DNA of 64,000 bases, from assembly GCA_947494565.1 (NCBI GenBank), contig CANLVG010000001.1, forward strand, positions 310,001 through 374,000, given 5' to 3'. This stretch comes from an uncultured Flavobacteriaceae bacterium (GTDB lineage: Bacteria; Bacteroidota; Bacteroidia; Flavobacteriales; Flavobacteriaceae). How positions within the stretch are numbered: the stretch's first letter is position 1; the number at the start of each line of letters is the position of its first letter. The notes below the pieces were generated by a model. That model had not been told where the DNA came from, made no database searches, and saw nothing but the letters and a program-made list of their open reading frames with translations. The position numbers and the translations under genes are program-made. Positions 18,837-29,079 of the stretch are shown in pieces.

Positions 18837-20108
18837 ATGAAAAAAATCTTAGTAGCACTATTGTTATCCGGGGGTTTTGCCCTTGCGCAAGGCCCTAATT
18901 TGCAAAAGGACTATTCCCAAATTGAATCCAAGGTGGTGGAATGGCGCCGGGATATCCATCAAAACCCAGAACTGGGTAATCGCGAATTCAAAACGGCCGA
19001 GAAAATAGCCGAACATCTCAAATCGTTGGGAATTGAAATACAAACAGGTGTGGCCCATACAGGAGTGGTCGGTCTACTAAAAGGAGATCAACCCGGAAAG
19101 GTGGTTGCCCTGCGGGCCGATATCGATGCCTTACCAGTCACGGAACGTAATGACCTATCGTTCAAGTCAACCGTAACTTCAGAATTTTTAGGAGAAAAAG
19201 TTGGCGTTATGCACGCTTGCGGACATGATACCCATACCGCCATCTTAATGGGCGTTGCGGAAGTCTTGTCAAAGAACAAAGACAAGATAAAGGGTACGGT
19301 AAAATTTATCTTTCAACCGGCAGAAGAAGGACCACCACCAGGTGAAGAAGGTGGAGCGCTTCTTATGGTCAAAGAAGGCGTCATGGAAAACCCTAAGGTA
19401 GATGCCATTTTCGGTCTGCATATCAATTCACAGACCCCTGTCGGGACCATACGTTATAAATCAGGCGGAACAATGGCCGCAGCACAGAGCTTTACGATCA
19501 AGGTCAAAGGAAAGCAAAGCCATGGATCACAACCATGGTCAGGAGTCGATCCTATTTTGATCAGTGCGAAGATCATCGACGGACTCCAGACCATTATTAG
19601 CCGTGAAGCTAATCTGACCAATGAGGCGGCCGTAATTACAGTAGGAAAAATCAAAAGTGGGGTTCGTTTCAATATCATTCCCGAAAGTGCTGAGATGATC
19701 GGTACGATCCGCACCTTGGATTATGACATGAAAGACCTGATCAATAAGCGTATGATCGAAATGACGGAAACTATTGCCAAAGCCTATGGTGGGGAAGCTA
19801 CGTGCGAAATCAAGGAAGCTACTGAGATCACCTATAACGAGCCCACTTTGGTCGATCAGATGTTACCTACCCTACAGCGGGTAGCGGGCACTGCTAGCGT
19901 ACAGACACAAAAAGCCATAACCGGAGCGGAGGATTTCTCGTATTTCCAAAAGGAAGCACCAGGATTTTTCTTCTTTCTAGGCGGAATGACTCCGGGTAAT
20001 ACGGAATCTTTTCCGCATCATACCCCTGATTTCAAAATCGATGACAGTGGACTGATTCTCGGCGTGAAGGCCTTGACCGAAATGAGTCTTGACTATCTGA
20101 ATATGTAA
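18837..20108 (+). CDS. Secreted M20 family amidohydrolase (hippurate hydrolase-like)
   Basis: Zinc-dependent amidohydrolase that would deacylate N-acyl amino acids. It has a signal peptide (ILVALLLSGGFALAQ), then WRRDIHQNPELGNRE, ALRADIDALPV, the metal motif MHACGHDTHTAILMG, FQPAEEG with the catalytic Glu pair, a lid domain with GKQSHGSQPW, and a C-terminal GAEDFSYF. Length 423 fits. The exported location is common for the Bacteroidota group of this family. It follows the DsrE-like gene by 9 bp. Confidence 0.88.
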   Translation: MKKILVALLLSGGFALAQGPNLQKDYSQIESKVVEWRRDIHQNPELGNREFKTAEKIAEHLKSLGIEIQTGVAHTGVVGLLKGDQPGKVVALRADIDALPVTERNDLSFKSTVTSEFLGEKVGVMHACGHDTHTAILMGVAEVLSKNKDKIKGTVKFIFQPAEEGPPPGEEGGALLMVKEGVMENPKVDAIFGLHINSQTPVGTIRYKSGGTMAAAQSFTIKVKGKQSHGSQPWSGVDPILISAKIIDGLQTIISREANLTNEAAVITVGKIKSGVRFNIIPESAEMIGTIRTLDYDMKDLINKRMIEMTETIAKAYGGEATCEIKEATEITYNEPTLVDQMLPTLQRVAGTASVQTQKAITGAEDFSYFQKEAPGFFFFLGGMTPGNTESFPHHTPDFKIDDSGLILGVKALTEMSLDYLNM

Positions 20109-20170
20109 AAACCAAAATTCATTTTCGGTCTAAAGTCCAAGATGAGTTCCTTGAATTTTAAATTAATGTC

Positions 20171-21745
20171 ATGGACAGTATACTAACGAGCCTTTCGAAT
20201 GTTCCCTGGTGGCTGTGGATTATCGTATTTCTTGGACTTGTGGCCTTTCGCGATATTTTCATTCAAAAGGCCCATACCATATCGCACAATTATCCCGTGG
20301 TGGGACATTTGCGATATTGGTTGGAGAGCATCGGGCCGGAAATGCGTCAGTACTTTGTGGCGAACAACCGTGAAGAGCTCCCGTTCAATCGAATAGAACG
20401 GAGTTGGATATATGCATCTGCGAAAAAGGAGAATAACTATGAAGGTTTCGGTACCGACCGCGATATCTATGCCCATCAGCACATTTTTGTAAAGAACCAG
20501 ATGATGGCATTTCAAATGCCGGAGAATCATCCGAACAAGGCTCATAAGGACTTTCTCCCTTGCGCCAAGGTCATGGGAGCTTACAACAAACGTAAAAAGC
20601 CATATCGGCCGGCGTCGATCATCAACGTTTCGGCCATGAGTTTTGGTTCGCTATCGGCTGCTGCGGTCGAGGCCATGAACAAGGGGGTATCTAAATCGGA
20701 CGCCTATCACAACACAGGTGAAGGTGGCCTATCGCCCTACCATAAACAAGGCGGTGATGTGGTGTTCCATTTCGGAACAGGATATTTTGGGGTACGGTCT
20801 TCCGATGGGAATCTATCGCTTGAAAAATTGGAACGGTTAGTCGCTGAGAATCCCTGTATAAAAGCCATTGAAATCAAACTTTCGCAGGGGGCGAAACCTG
20901 GTAAGGGAGGTGTACTTCCTGGAGCTAAAATTACCAAGGAACTGGCTGAAATACGCGGTGTTGCGCCCGGAAAGGATGTACTTTCCCCCGCGACGCACAA
21001 AGCTTTTGGCACTGTGACCGAATTGATGGAACTCATTGAGACCATCGCCGAGAAAACCGGACTACCGGTAGGAATAAAAGGGGCCATTGGAAAATTAGAT
21101 CAGTGGGAAGAACTAGCCGATATGATGTTGAAAACGGGTAGAGGGCCTGATTTTATTACCGTTGATGGTGGTGAAGGCGGAACAGGGGCCGCTCCCCCAT
21201 CCTTCGCAGATCATGTTTCACTCCCTTGGGTATACGGGTTTTCGGAATTGTACAAAGTATTTCAAACGCGCGACCTCGTTTCACGTGTCGTTTTTATCGG
21301 TAGCGGTAAATTGGGTTTCCCGGCTAAAGCCGCCATGGCATTTGCGATGGGGGTCGATTGCATCAATGTTGCCCGCGAGGCGATGATGAGTATCGGCTGT
21401 ATACAAGCACAGGTCTGTCATACCAACAAGTGTCCCGCAGGTATTGCGACCCAAAACAAATGGCGGCAACGGGGCATTAACATTCCCCTGAAATCGGACC
21501 GGTTGGCGCAGTACTTCAAGACCTTTCGTAAAGAACTCGTTGAAATCACGCATGCCGCAGGTTACGAACACCCGTGTCAATTTACGATGCACGACATTCA
21601 AGTCAATGTAGATGATATCGACCTGACGCGAAACTTAAGAACCACTTATGGGTATAACAAGACCGAAGTTCCGTTTCAGGGTACCCAAGCACTCTATGAG
21701 TGTCAATATCTCGGTGGAAAGAATTTCATCGAATCGACGAAATAA
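20171..21745 (+). CDS. FMN-binding glutamate synthase family protein, membrane-anchored
   Basis: 524 residues: one N-terminal membrane helix (WWLWIIVFLGLVAF), then the TIM-barrel FMN/Fe-S domain of glutamate synthase. Visible motifs are NVSAMSFGSLS, GEGGLSPYH, KLSQGAKPGKGG, ITVDGGEGGTGAAP (FMN phosphate) and a Cys cluster CIQAQVCHTNKCPAGIAT for a 3Fe-4S centre. It lacks the amidotransferase and gltD partners, so it is the stand-alone GltB2-like type whose reaction is not well defined. Confidence 0.85.
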   Translation: MDSILTSLSNVPWWLWIIVFLGLVAFRDIFIQKAHTISHNYPVVGHLRYWLESIGPEMRQYFVANNREELPFNRIERSWIYASAKKENNYEGFGTDRDIYAHQHIFVKNQMMAFQMPENHPNKAHKDFLPCAKVMGAYNKRKKPYRPASIINVSAMSFGSLSAAAVEAMNKGVSKSDAYHNTGEGGLSPYHKQGGDVVFHFGTGYFGVRSSDGNLSLEKLERLVAENPCIKAIEIKLSQGAKPGKGGVLPGAKITKELAEIRGVAPGKDVLSPATHKAFGTVTELMELIETIAEKTGLPVGIKGAIGKLDQWEELADMMLKTGRGPDFITVDGGEGGTGAAPPSFADHVSLPWVYGFSELYKVFQTRDLVSRVVFIGSGKLGFPAKAAMAFAMGVDCINVAREAMMSIGCIQAQVCHTNKCPAGIATQNKWRQRGINIPLKSDRLAQYFKTFRKELVEITHAAGYEHPCQFTMHDIQVNVDDIDLTRNLRTTYGYNKTEVPFQGTQALYECQYLGGKNFIESTK

Positions 21746-21747
21746 TA

Positions 21748-21755
21748 TACTTTTG
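21748..21755 (+). promoter_or_regulatory. Candidate -7 element TACTTTTG
   Basis: An exact TAnnTTTG, directly after the glutamate-synthase-like stop and 43 bp before the ATG of the OmpA-like gene. A TTC at 21724-21726 sits at -33 distance (the consensus is TTG). Confidence 0.4.
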
Positions 21756-21797
21756 CCGGGTATTTGATTGCTATCCATATCCCAAAAAATGACGTTT

Positions 21798-22565
21798 ATG
21801 AAGAGAATTTTACTTTTACTAGGTCTATTTTTAACGCTAACAACCAGTATCTATGCTCAGCGAAAGAGTGATTTGATCGCTGAAGTAGCGACGCTAAAAA
21901 TGAAAATGGATTCGTTGAATACGGAAGTAACCGATGCCCGAAAAAAGGAAAGAGTCGCGCAAACGGAGTCGGAGTCGTTCAAGTCGCAGGTTACCGAACT
22001 ACAGGATGCCAACGCCACCCTCTTAAAAAGTTTGACCAGTTTTACCGAGGTTTCTTCCAAAAATTCAAGCAACTTCAATAAGGCTATGGAGCAACTCAAT
22101 GAGAAAGAGCGACAATTGAAAGCCATTAATGATGCGCTTGCGAGCAATGATTCTACGGCCCTGCTGGTATTGACGAATGCCAAACAGACCCTTGGCGAAA
22201 ATGCAAAGATCGGCGTCTCCAATGGTATGGTCATCATCTCTTCCGATTTAAGTACTTTGTTCGAGAGTGATACGAAGGCGACCTTAAAAACCGAAGCGGA
22301 ACCTTGGATCCAAAAAATAGGGCAACTGTTGGCCGCTCACCCTAGCGTGGCTGTGACCATAGAGGGATTGAGCATGACAGGCGACCTAGATCTTCCTGCC
22401 CAACAGGCCTCGTCGGTACGCAACGCATTGCAGAAACTTGAAATCGCACCTGACCGGATTACCGCCTTGGGAAAAGATGGAAATCTAAAAGAAGGCGTTT
22501 TGATCAAAATACACCCCAAATTCGACGCGTTCTACCAAATGGTCAAGGCACATATGAAGAACTAA
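21798..22565 (+). CDS. OmpA-like envelope protein with coiled coil
   Basis: Exported protein of 256 residues: a signal peptide (RILLLLGLFLTLTTSIYAQ), a coiled coil of about 100 residues, and a diverged OmpA-like C-terminus (VTIEGLSMTGDL where the usual motif would be EGHTD). It looks like a paralogue of the 10743 lipoprotein but without a lipobox and with weaker peptidoglycan-binding residues. Starts at 21768 and 21789 are also open; 21798 gives a clean signal peptide and lies downstream of the predicted promoter. Confidence 0.75.
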   Translation: MKRILLLLGLFLTLTTSIYAQRKSDLIAEVATLKMKMDSLNTEVTDARKKERVAQTESESFKSQVTELQDANATLLKSLTSFTEVSSKNSSNFNKAMEQLNEKERQLKAINDALASNDSTALLVLTNAKQTLGENAKIGVSNGMVIISSDLSTLFESDTKATLKTEAEPWIQKIGQLLAAHPSVAVTIEGLSMTGDLDLPAQQASSVRNALQKLEIAPDRITALGKDGNLKEGVLIKIHPKFDAFYQMVKAHMKN

Positions 22566-22909
22566 GACAAGTTCAAGCTTCAAGTTCAAATACAAAACTC
22601 AAACGCAAGTCCAAATTCAGACCGAATGTCACGTTGAGCGCAGTCGAAACGTATGTACTTTCTACACTCGAACCCGGGCTCTAATACATTTGGTTTAGGG
22701 CTGTGCAGATTCCCAACTACAGAAAAAAGATGGGCGGTTTACTCCCTACTCGACTCGTCTTGCTCGCTACACCTAGCGGACCTCATTCATCTTACCACTC
22801 CAAAGAGGAAGCAAAGAGGAAGGAACACGAAAACACGTATACTTTTTCAAAAAAATCGTCGTTTTAGTTGCAGTAATCACCCCGAAATTTCGGGATCAAA
22901 CCACCAAAA
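22566..22909. other. 344-bp non-coding interval with small repeats
   Basis: No supported gene. It begins with reiterated AAGTTCAA/CAAGTTCAA units (about 22568-22590). A GTTGAGCGCAGTCGAAACG unit of the dispersed flavobacterial kind also seen at 37148-37201 lies near 22633-22651. A perfect 14-bp palindrome, CCCGAAATTTCGGG (22881-22894), sits 16 bp before the next ATG. The 86-residue reading frame here has no protein-like features. Confidence 0.5.
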
Positions 22910-23428
22910 ATGACTGGAGATCAAATTTTTCAACTCTTTGCCTATTTCTTACCCACCGTAGTGACCGGTGCCATCGCATTCTATTTCTTTCGAATGCATA
23001 CCAACAATGAAGAAGGGCGACGTAGATTTCTTTTACACAAAGAGACCCAAACGACCACTTTGCCCATTCGCCTTCAAGCATATGAACGTATGGCCTTGTT
23101 TCTAGAACGGATTTCGATTCCTAGTTTGGTCGTTCGTGTTGCACCTAAATCCGCGGATAAAGATGCTTACGAAAAATTACTGATCAAAAACATTGAGAAC
23201 GAATTCGAGCATAATCTATCACAACAGATATACCTTACCGATGAATGTTGGAACATCATTAAAGCGGCCAAAAGTGCCACCGTTCAGATGATTCGAAAAG
23301 CGGCAATGAGCGAAACCGACTCCGCCGATAAACTTCGTGAAGACGTATTGACGGAGACCATGGACAAGCAAAATCCTTCGGCTACGGCGCTAGCTTTCGT
23401 TAAAAAGGAGATTAGCGGTCTTTGGTAA
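22910..23428 (+). CDS. Uncharacterised single-pass membrane protein, conserved in flavobacteria
   Basis: 172 residues. An N-terminal transmembrane helix (IFQLFAYFLPTVVTGAIAFYF split by few polar residues) is followed by a long soluble alpha-helical part with LPIRLQAYERMALFLERI, a pattern I recall from a flavobacterial family without assigned function. There are no catalytic motifs. It stands alone between a repeat-rich interval and a convergent patatin gene. Confidence 0.7.
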   Translation: MTGDQIFQLFAYFLPTVVTGAIAFYFFRMHTNNEEGRRRFLLHKETQTTTLPIRLQAYERMALFLERISIPSLVVRVAPKSADKDAYEKLLIKNIENEFEHNLSQQIYLTDECWNIIKAAKSATVQMIRKAAMSETDSADKLREDVLTETMDKQNPSATALAFVKKEISGLW

Positions 23429-23473
23429 AGGCAGCTCATAATTCCAACCGAAAATAAGGCATACTACACATCC

Positions 23474-24388
23474 CTATTCATGTTCATTAGGTTCAATGGG
23501 ATTTGTTTCCTCATTTTTGTTCTTGGCATATAAATAGCCACGTTTCCACCAAAGGGTCATTTTCGTTTTGTCGAAAATCAGGGAATTGGTCGTCAAAATG
23601 GTAGGCGTATAGTAAAGGTTGATGATGGCATCTTTTTGGTTCGCCACGAACTTTCCAATCCTGATATTCTGGTGTTCGATCCGGTCGAGAATAAAACTCA
23701 ACATTGTAGTCAACAACTCAAACGGATTTCGCGATGGCATGCGGTTCATATAGCTCACCTCGGTATGCAGCACGACTACATCTACGTTAGTCGCCCCTCT
23801 TTTCAAGGCTTCTTCAATGGGCACAATGCTTCCCAATCCACCGTCGGCATACTCACAGCCATTTTTTCGAACTAAACTCATAAATGGGGTGTAGTTGGCT
23901 GAAATCCAGATCCAGTCACAGTATTCGTCATAGGTGCAGTCGTTTATCGACTTGTACTCTACTTGATTCAGGGACAAATTGGATACGGTGACCACCACAT
24001 CATTTGGCCCTTTTTTCAATTCTTCGAACTCCGCGACCGTAAGGCTATCCCGAATAAGCTGCCGCAGGTTTTCACTTTCACCAAAGGTCTTTTTACCGTT
24101 GATCAAGTTCTTCATCACGTTCCAATGGTTGATCGATATTTCGTCAATACCATTTTTCTTCTGCACTATGAACGGGCAGTTGCTAAAAATACTTTTTTGA
24201 TTTACATTGGAGTAAATCTCCTTGATCTTGTCCAATTTTCCGAGGGCCAAATGCGAAATAAGAAGGCTTCCCGTCGACGTACCTACGAAAAGGTCGTACT
24301 CGTTGCCCGATTCTTGGATCAAGAATTGCGCAACCCCACCGGCAAAAGCGCCTTTACTACCACCGCCCGATATGACCAATGCCCTCAT
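23474..24388 (-). CDS. Patatin-like phospholipase
   Basis: Cytosolic acyl hydrolase with a Ser-Asp dyad. The oxyanion hole is GGGSKGAFAGGV at residues 8-19, the nucleophile elbow GTSTGS near 37-42 (GxSxG), and the catalytic Asp is in YADGGLGSIVP. Its start overlaps the M1 aminopeptidase stop by four bases (ATGA), so the two are translationally coupled with the aminopeptidase first. Length 304 fits small bacterial patatins. The physiological lipid substrate is unknown. Confidence 0.88.
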   Translation of the reverse strand: MRALVISGGGSKGAFAGGVAQFLIQESGNEYDLFVGTSTGSLLISHLALGKLDKIKEIYSNVNQKSIFSNCPFIVQKKNGIDEISINHWNVMKNLINGKKTFGESENLRQLIRDSLTVAEFEELKKGPNDVVVTVSNLSLNQVEYKSINDCTYDEYCDWIWISANYTPFMSLVRKNGCEYADGGLGSIVPIEEALKRGATNVDVVVLHTEVSYMNRMPSRNPFELLTTMLSFILDRIEHQNIRIGKFVANQKDAIINLYYTPTILTTNSLIFDKTKMTLWWKRGYLYAKNKNEETNPIEPNEHE

Positions 24389-26520
24389 TCAGTTTTCAAT
24401 TTACTAGTTAAATAACGAGAATCCTCAGGATTTAGTTTGGGCGCCAAGTCTTGTAAGCGTGTTTTATAGTCTGCATCTTCCCATAATTCATCCAACAAAT
24501 TTCTAGCAAATTTCTTGAATTGCCAAGCGTGATGATTGGTCGCTTTGACCAGATTGGTCAAAGCATCTTCATTCAACCCAAAGGCTTCTTTTAGATAGAA
24601 AAAGGCACCCTGCCGTAGCTCAAAACCATAGCTCGGATCGGTATAAGTGCTTAACTCGTCAAAATAATCTTTGGTCATCGGTCCGTTGAAATTCTCGGAT
24701 AGCATGGCCAAGGTCAGCCAAAGCAAACGAATGTTCTTGTTGGGTAAGCCGTGAAACGTCTTGGTGGTGTTCAAATACTTTTCTCGGTCCTCAGGATAGT
24801 TCTGCCATAGAAAAAAGAGGGCCAGTTCTTTTGTGATATAACTCTCGTCCTCCAAAAGTGTTTCCAGTTTATCCTTTCCCAAGATTTTGGTTAGGTCAGG
24901 TGATGAGAAAAGGGCTTGGCGAATGGGGATGGTATCCGAAGAAAACGCCTGCTCATAAATTGCTTGTGGCAATGAGGAATGATACTTCTCCAGTAGCGCT
25001 GTTCTAAAATGGACGGACGTCGTGGCATCCCAGTAGCTGAGGTAATCGATAGCATCGGTTTGGGCAGCTTGCAAATCGTACCAAAGCTTGATGGATGGCG
25101 AACTAGAGATTAAAAGGGATTTCGCTTGCTGCAAGGGAAATTCGGTACGCTCCAGCCACACTCCCTTGAAGTTCGAGAGGTTCTTTTTGCTAGCCGTCTT
25201 GATTTCTTGTAAAAAATCATCCACCGTGGCATTCCTGAATTGGTAGCGTTTGAGGTAGCTTTTGACTCCCTTTGTAAAGGCGGCGTCCCCAACTTCAGCC
25301 CGTAAGGCAACTAAGGCCCAGGCTCCTTTTTCATAAAACGTGAGACTACTGGCCTTGGGATCCAGTAAACTTTCCCCTTTGCCCCCAACAGACTGCTCTT
25401 GTAACTGTTTTAAAGTCGTCTGTAACTTCCAATAGAAATGATCCGCACCAAATAAGTGCTTCTCGGCCAAATACGCATAGTAGGTGGCAAAACCCTCATG
25501 TAGCCAATGATGATGCCCGTCTTTTTCGGTTACGAGATTCCCGAACCACTGGTGTGCCATTTCATGGGCGTTCACGTTGACGTAATTCTTATCTACAAAG
25601 GCTAGGGAATCGATGACGTAGCCGTCGGAGAATAGCGTCGTCCCCGTATTTTCCATACCGGCGTACAGAAAGTCGCGTACAGGAACTTGTTTGTAATTTT
25701 GCCAAGGATAAGGTACCCCGATTTCCTCCTCTAAAAAGTCAAAGATTCTTTTGGTATAGCGGTAGGTCGGTTCGACCTTTACACTGTCCTCGGGATAATA
25801 GTAGTTCTCAAGGGGAATACCACTAGTCGACATCGCTTCTTGCTTTTGGTAATTTCCGACAGCAAAAGCCAACAAATAGCTGCTCATCGGTTGTTCCATG
25901 TCAAAATGCCATTCCGTGATCTCCCCATTGGTGTTGCGCGAAGTATGGATGTTCTTGCCATTTGCGATCACCTGCATTTCATTGGGCACGGCAAGGGTCA
26001 GATCAAATTCGACCTTCTCCTCCATGTCGTCAAAGCTAGGCAGCCAATGACTGGTATACTTCCCCTGCCCTTGTGTCCAGATTTGGTCCACCGCCTCGAA
26101 TTCGATCGCTAGGTCACTTCCATCTCCCAATGGACCCGGTTGTACGGGTATTTCGCCTTTATAATTCGACGCTATAAAATAAACGGTCTGCTTTGGTTGC
26201 GTTTCAAAGCCGACACCTAGGGAATAGGTCTCATTTTTCTTGAACTTGTGCCGAAAAATAAGCACATCATCGGCATACTCGAAATCCGCTACTTTTTCAT
26301 TGATACTGGTAAAGCCGAATTTCATGTTTTTCGCATCGAGAAATACCGAATCCACATCATTTAAAACCTTGAATTTGTACGCCACGGTACCTTGAATCCT
26401 TTTCTCTTGGGGCAATAGCTTTACATAAACATCGGCATAGGTAAAATCGACCTTGTCTTGATGTTGGGTGAATCCGAACACGGTATAGAGGAAAAAAATC
26501 AAACCTAAAAATCGATTCAT
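24385..26520 (-). CDS. Secreted M1 family zinc aminopeptidase
   Basis: Gluzincin aminopeptidase, 711 residues with a signal peptide (FLGLIFFLYTVFGFTQ). The substrate-recognition motif is GMENTGTTLF (the GxMEN type). The zinc site is HEMAHQWFGNLVT followed by WLHEGFATYYAYL, giving the HExxH...E set. The C-terminal helical domain is complete. It is the first gene of an operon with the patatin gene, and an exact -7 box lies 26 bp upstream of the start. Confidence 0.9.
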   Translation of the reverse strand: MNRFLGLIFFLYTVFGFTQHQDKVDFTYADVYVKLLPQEKRIQGTVAYKFKVLNDVDSVFLDAKNMKFGFTSINEKVADFEYADDVLIFRHKFKKNETYSLGVGFETQPKQTVYFIASNYKGEIPVQPGPLGDGSDLAIEFEAVDQIWTQGQGKYTSHWLPSFDDMEEKVEFDLTLAVPNEMQVIANGKNIHTSRNTNGEITEWHFDMEQPMSSYLLAFAVGNYQKQEAMSTSGIPLENYYYPEDSVKVEPTYRYTKRIFDFLEEEIGVPYPWQNYKQVPVRDFLYAGMENTGTTLFSDGYVIDSLAFVDKNYVNVNAHEMAHQWFGNLVTEKDGHHHWLHEGFATYYAYLAEKHLFGADHFYWKLQTTLKQLQEQSVGGKGESLLDPKASSLTFYEKGAWALVALRAEVGDAAFTKGVKSYLKRYQFRNATVDDFLQEIKTASKKNLSNFKGVWLERTEFPLQQAKSLLISSSPSIKLWYDLQAAQTDAIDYLSYWDATTSVHFRTALLEKYHSSLPQAIYEQAFSSDTIPIRQALFSSPDLTKILGKDKLETLLEDESYITKELALFFLWQNYPEDREKYLNTTKTFHGLPNKNIRLLWLTLAMLSENFNGPMTKDYFDELSTYTDPSYGFELRQGAFFYLKEAFGLNEDALTNLVKATNHHAWQFKKFARNLLDELWEDADYKTRLQDLAPKLNPEDSRYLTSKLKTE

Positions 26521-26545
26521 GTTATTGTGACTTCAAAGTCCGGAC

Positions 26546-26553
26546 CAAATGTA
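26546..26553 (-). promoter_or_regulatory. Candidate -7 element TACATTTG for the aminopeptidase-patatin operon
   Basis: An exact TAnnTTTG on the minus strand, ending 25 bp before the ATG at 26520. A TTA, not TTG, sits near the -33 distance. Confidence 0.4.
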
Positions 26554-26731
26554 CCATTTTCATACGCCCCGCCCTAACCAAACCGTAGTGATGGCCTTCT
26601 TTACAGGAAGCTAGGTCTATCCATCCGACCCTATAATCGCTCCTTTTATTCCGACCTATAGGTACATACGCATGAAGCATTAAGGAAGGACTTTTGTTGG
26701 AGTTCTTTTCATGAACCCCTAAATTCGTTTT

Positions 26732-28837
26732 ATGAATACCAATTTCCTGCAAACTCCCATCACCTATCTTAAGGGGGTCGGGCCAAATAGGGCCGAAACC
26801 TTGCAGGGCGAGTTGGGCATTCATACCTATCAAGACCTGCTGAACCTCTTTCCGAACCGGTATTTGGATAAGACCCAGTATTACAAGATCTCACAATTAC
26901 AACGCAGTAGCGCCGAAGTGCAGATCTTTGGGAAAATCATACATCTCAAGAGCGTAGAACAAAAAAAGGGAAAACGTCTCGTCGCTACTTTTGCCGACGA
27001 TACCGGTCAAATGGAACTGATCTGGTTTCGGGGTCAAAAATGGATTCGTGAAAATTTGAAGATCAATACGCCCTATGTCATTTTCGGAAAATGCAACTGG
27101 TATAGTGGGGGCTTTTCAATGCCGCATCCGGAGATGGAATTATTGGATCAGCACCAAAAAGGATTGAAGGTGTTCATGCAACCCATATATCCCTCCACCG
27201 AAAAGTTGAGCAATCGGGGCATTACCAATCGGGTGATCAGTAAACTGATCCAACAATTATTTCTGGAGACCAAAGGAAATTTTATCGAAACCCTTTCCGA
27301 TACCCTGATCCATGAATTGAAACTGTTGCCAAAGAGTGAGTCGTTATTGAACATCCACTTTCCGAAGAATCAGGAATTATTGGCCAAAGCGCAATTTCGC
27401 TTGAAGTTTGAAGAGCTCTTCTTTATTCAAATGCAATTGATCGCCAAGAACATACGGCACAAACAAAAGATCAAGGGCTTCAATTTTGACCAGGTCGGCG
27501 AACGGTTCAAGGAGTTTTATGAAGAACATCTGCCCTTTGAGTTGACCAATGCCCAAAAGCGGGTTATTAAAGAGATTCGGCATGACTTGGGCAGTAACGC
27601 CCAAATGAATCGGTTGCTACAAGGAGACGTTGGATCCGGTAAAACCATCGTTGCCGTCATGACGATGTTACTGGCCGTGGATAATGGTTATCAGGCGTGT
27701 TTGATGGCGCCTACCGAGATTCTGGCCAATCAGCATTACGCCGGAGTGAGCGAACTATTGGCAAACATGGGGGTACGTTGTGCCTTGTTGACCGGGTCAG
27801 TTAAAAAATCGGCGCGAAAACCTATCCATGAGCAATTGGAAAACGGCGAACTACAACTACTGATCGGCACCCACGCGCTCTTGGAAGATAAAGTAAAATA
27901 CAAGAACTTAGGACTCGCCATTATTGACGAGCAACATCGCTTCGGAGTGGCGCAACGGGCCAAGTTATGGCACAAAAATGAATTTCCACCCCATATTCTG
28001 GTCATGACGGCAACCCCTATTCCACGTACGCTGGCGATGAGTTTGTATGGGGACTTGGATATTTCCGTTATCGACGAACTACCTCCGGGGCGTAAACCCG
28101 TTAAGACCGTGCATCGCTTTGACTCCAACCGGTTGAAGGTCTTTCGGTTCGTTCGGGATGAAATCAAAAAAGGACGCCAAATCTATATCGTTTATCCACT
28201 GATCCAAGAGTCCGAAGCCTTAGATTATAAGGACCTGATGGACGGGTACGAGAGTATTGCACGCGACTTCCCCCTACCCGATTATCAGATTTCCATCGTT
28301 CATGGGAAAATGAAGCCAGCGGACAAGGATTATGAAATGGATCGCTTTGTACGTGGTGAAACCCAAATAATGGTCGCCACTACGGTCATCGAAGTGGGGG
28401 TCAATGTGCCCAATGCCTCCGTCATGATCATCGAAAGTGCAGAACGTTTTGGGCTTTCACAGTTGCATCAGCTCAGGGGCCGTGTGGGACGGGGCGCAGA
28501 TCAAAGTTTCTGTATTCTGATGACAAGCCATAAGCTTTCGTCAGAGGCCAAGACCAGACTTGAAACCATGGTGCGTACCCACGATGGATTTGAAATTGCG
28601 GAAGTAGATTTGAAACTTCGTGGACCCGGAGATATTATGGGAACGCAACAGAGTGGCGTTTTGAATCTAAAGATTGCAGATATCGTCAAGGACAATGCTA
28701 TTTTAAAAACAGCCCGATACCATGCCCTTCAGCTTTTTAAGCAAGACCCTTCTCTGGAAAAACCAGAGCATCTGGTCATTCGCCATGCCTATGCCCAATT
28801 GGTCAAGTATAAGAATATTTGGAATTATATCAGCTAG
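26732..28837 (+). CDS. recG: ATP-dependent DNA helicase RecG
   Basis: Remodels stalled replication forks and Holliday junctions. It has an N-terminal wedge/OB domain (PITYLKGVGPNRAETL, then VATFADDTGQMELIWF). Walker A is GDVGSGKTIVA near residues 296-304, the DExH box is IIDEQHRFGVAQR, MTATPIPRTLAM is motif III, and the C-terminal motifs are VATTVIEVGVNVPNA and QLRGRVGRG. Length 701 is typical. A 103-residue antisense frame covering the start region is a shadow. Confidence 0.95.
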   Translation: MNTNFLQTPITYLKGVGPNRAETLQGELGIHTYQDLLNLFPNRYLDKTQYYKISQLQRSSAEVQIFGKIIHLKSVEQKKGKRLVATFADDTGQMELIWFRGQKWIRENLKINTPYVIFGKCNWYSGGFSMPHPEMELLDQHQKGLKVFMQPIYPSTEKLSNRGITNRVISKLIQQLFLETKGNFIETLSDTLIHELKLLPKSESLLNIHFPKNQELLAKAQFRLKFEELFFIQMQLIAKNIRHKQKIKGFNFDQVGERFKEFYEEHLPFELTNAQKRVIKEIRHDLGSNAQMNRLLQGDVGSGKTIVAVMTMLLAVDNGYQACLMAPTEILANQHYAGVSELLANMGVRCALLTGSVKKSARKPIHEQLENGELQLLIGTHALLEDKVKYKNLGLAIIDEQHRFGVAQRAKLWHKNEFPPHILVMTATPIPRTLAMSLYGDLDISVIDELPPGRKPVKTVHRFDSNRLKVFRFVRDEIKKGRQIYIVYPLIQESEALDYKDLMDGYESIARDFPLPDYQISIVHGKMKPADKDYEMDRFVRGETQIMVATTVIEVGVNVPNASVMIIESAERFGLSQLHQLRGRVGRGADQSFCILMTSHKLSSEAKTRLETMVRTHDGFEIAEVDLKLRGPGDIMGTQQSGVLNLKIADIVKDNAILKTARYHALQLFKQDPSLEKPEHLVIRHAYAQLVKYKNIWNYIS

Positions 28838-29079
28838 CGCACACATTTATCGAATATGGTCAAATCCTTAAGAACACTTTCCAATACATCGCATACGATT
28901 TCGAAAAAACTTACGTTTGATAAAGGATTCCGGAATATATACTACAAATAACTTCCGCATATCTACTGAAATTAGGGGTTTCGATTTCGCCCATTACCGG
29001 GATGCCCAGATGACAGAACGTAACGAATTTTGTCCCTAAGCAATAAACCAATCAAATAATCATTTAAACCCCCAGTAGT

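Noticed and set aside
22653-22913. 86-residue frame in the interval before 22910
   Set aside because: Composition is Cys/Ser/His-rich without any domain, and the region is made of short repeats and palindromes.
26522-26833. 103-residue minus-strand frame overlapping the recG start
   Set aside because: It runs antisense through the first 34 codons of recG and has no protein-like features, signal or motif.
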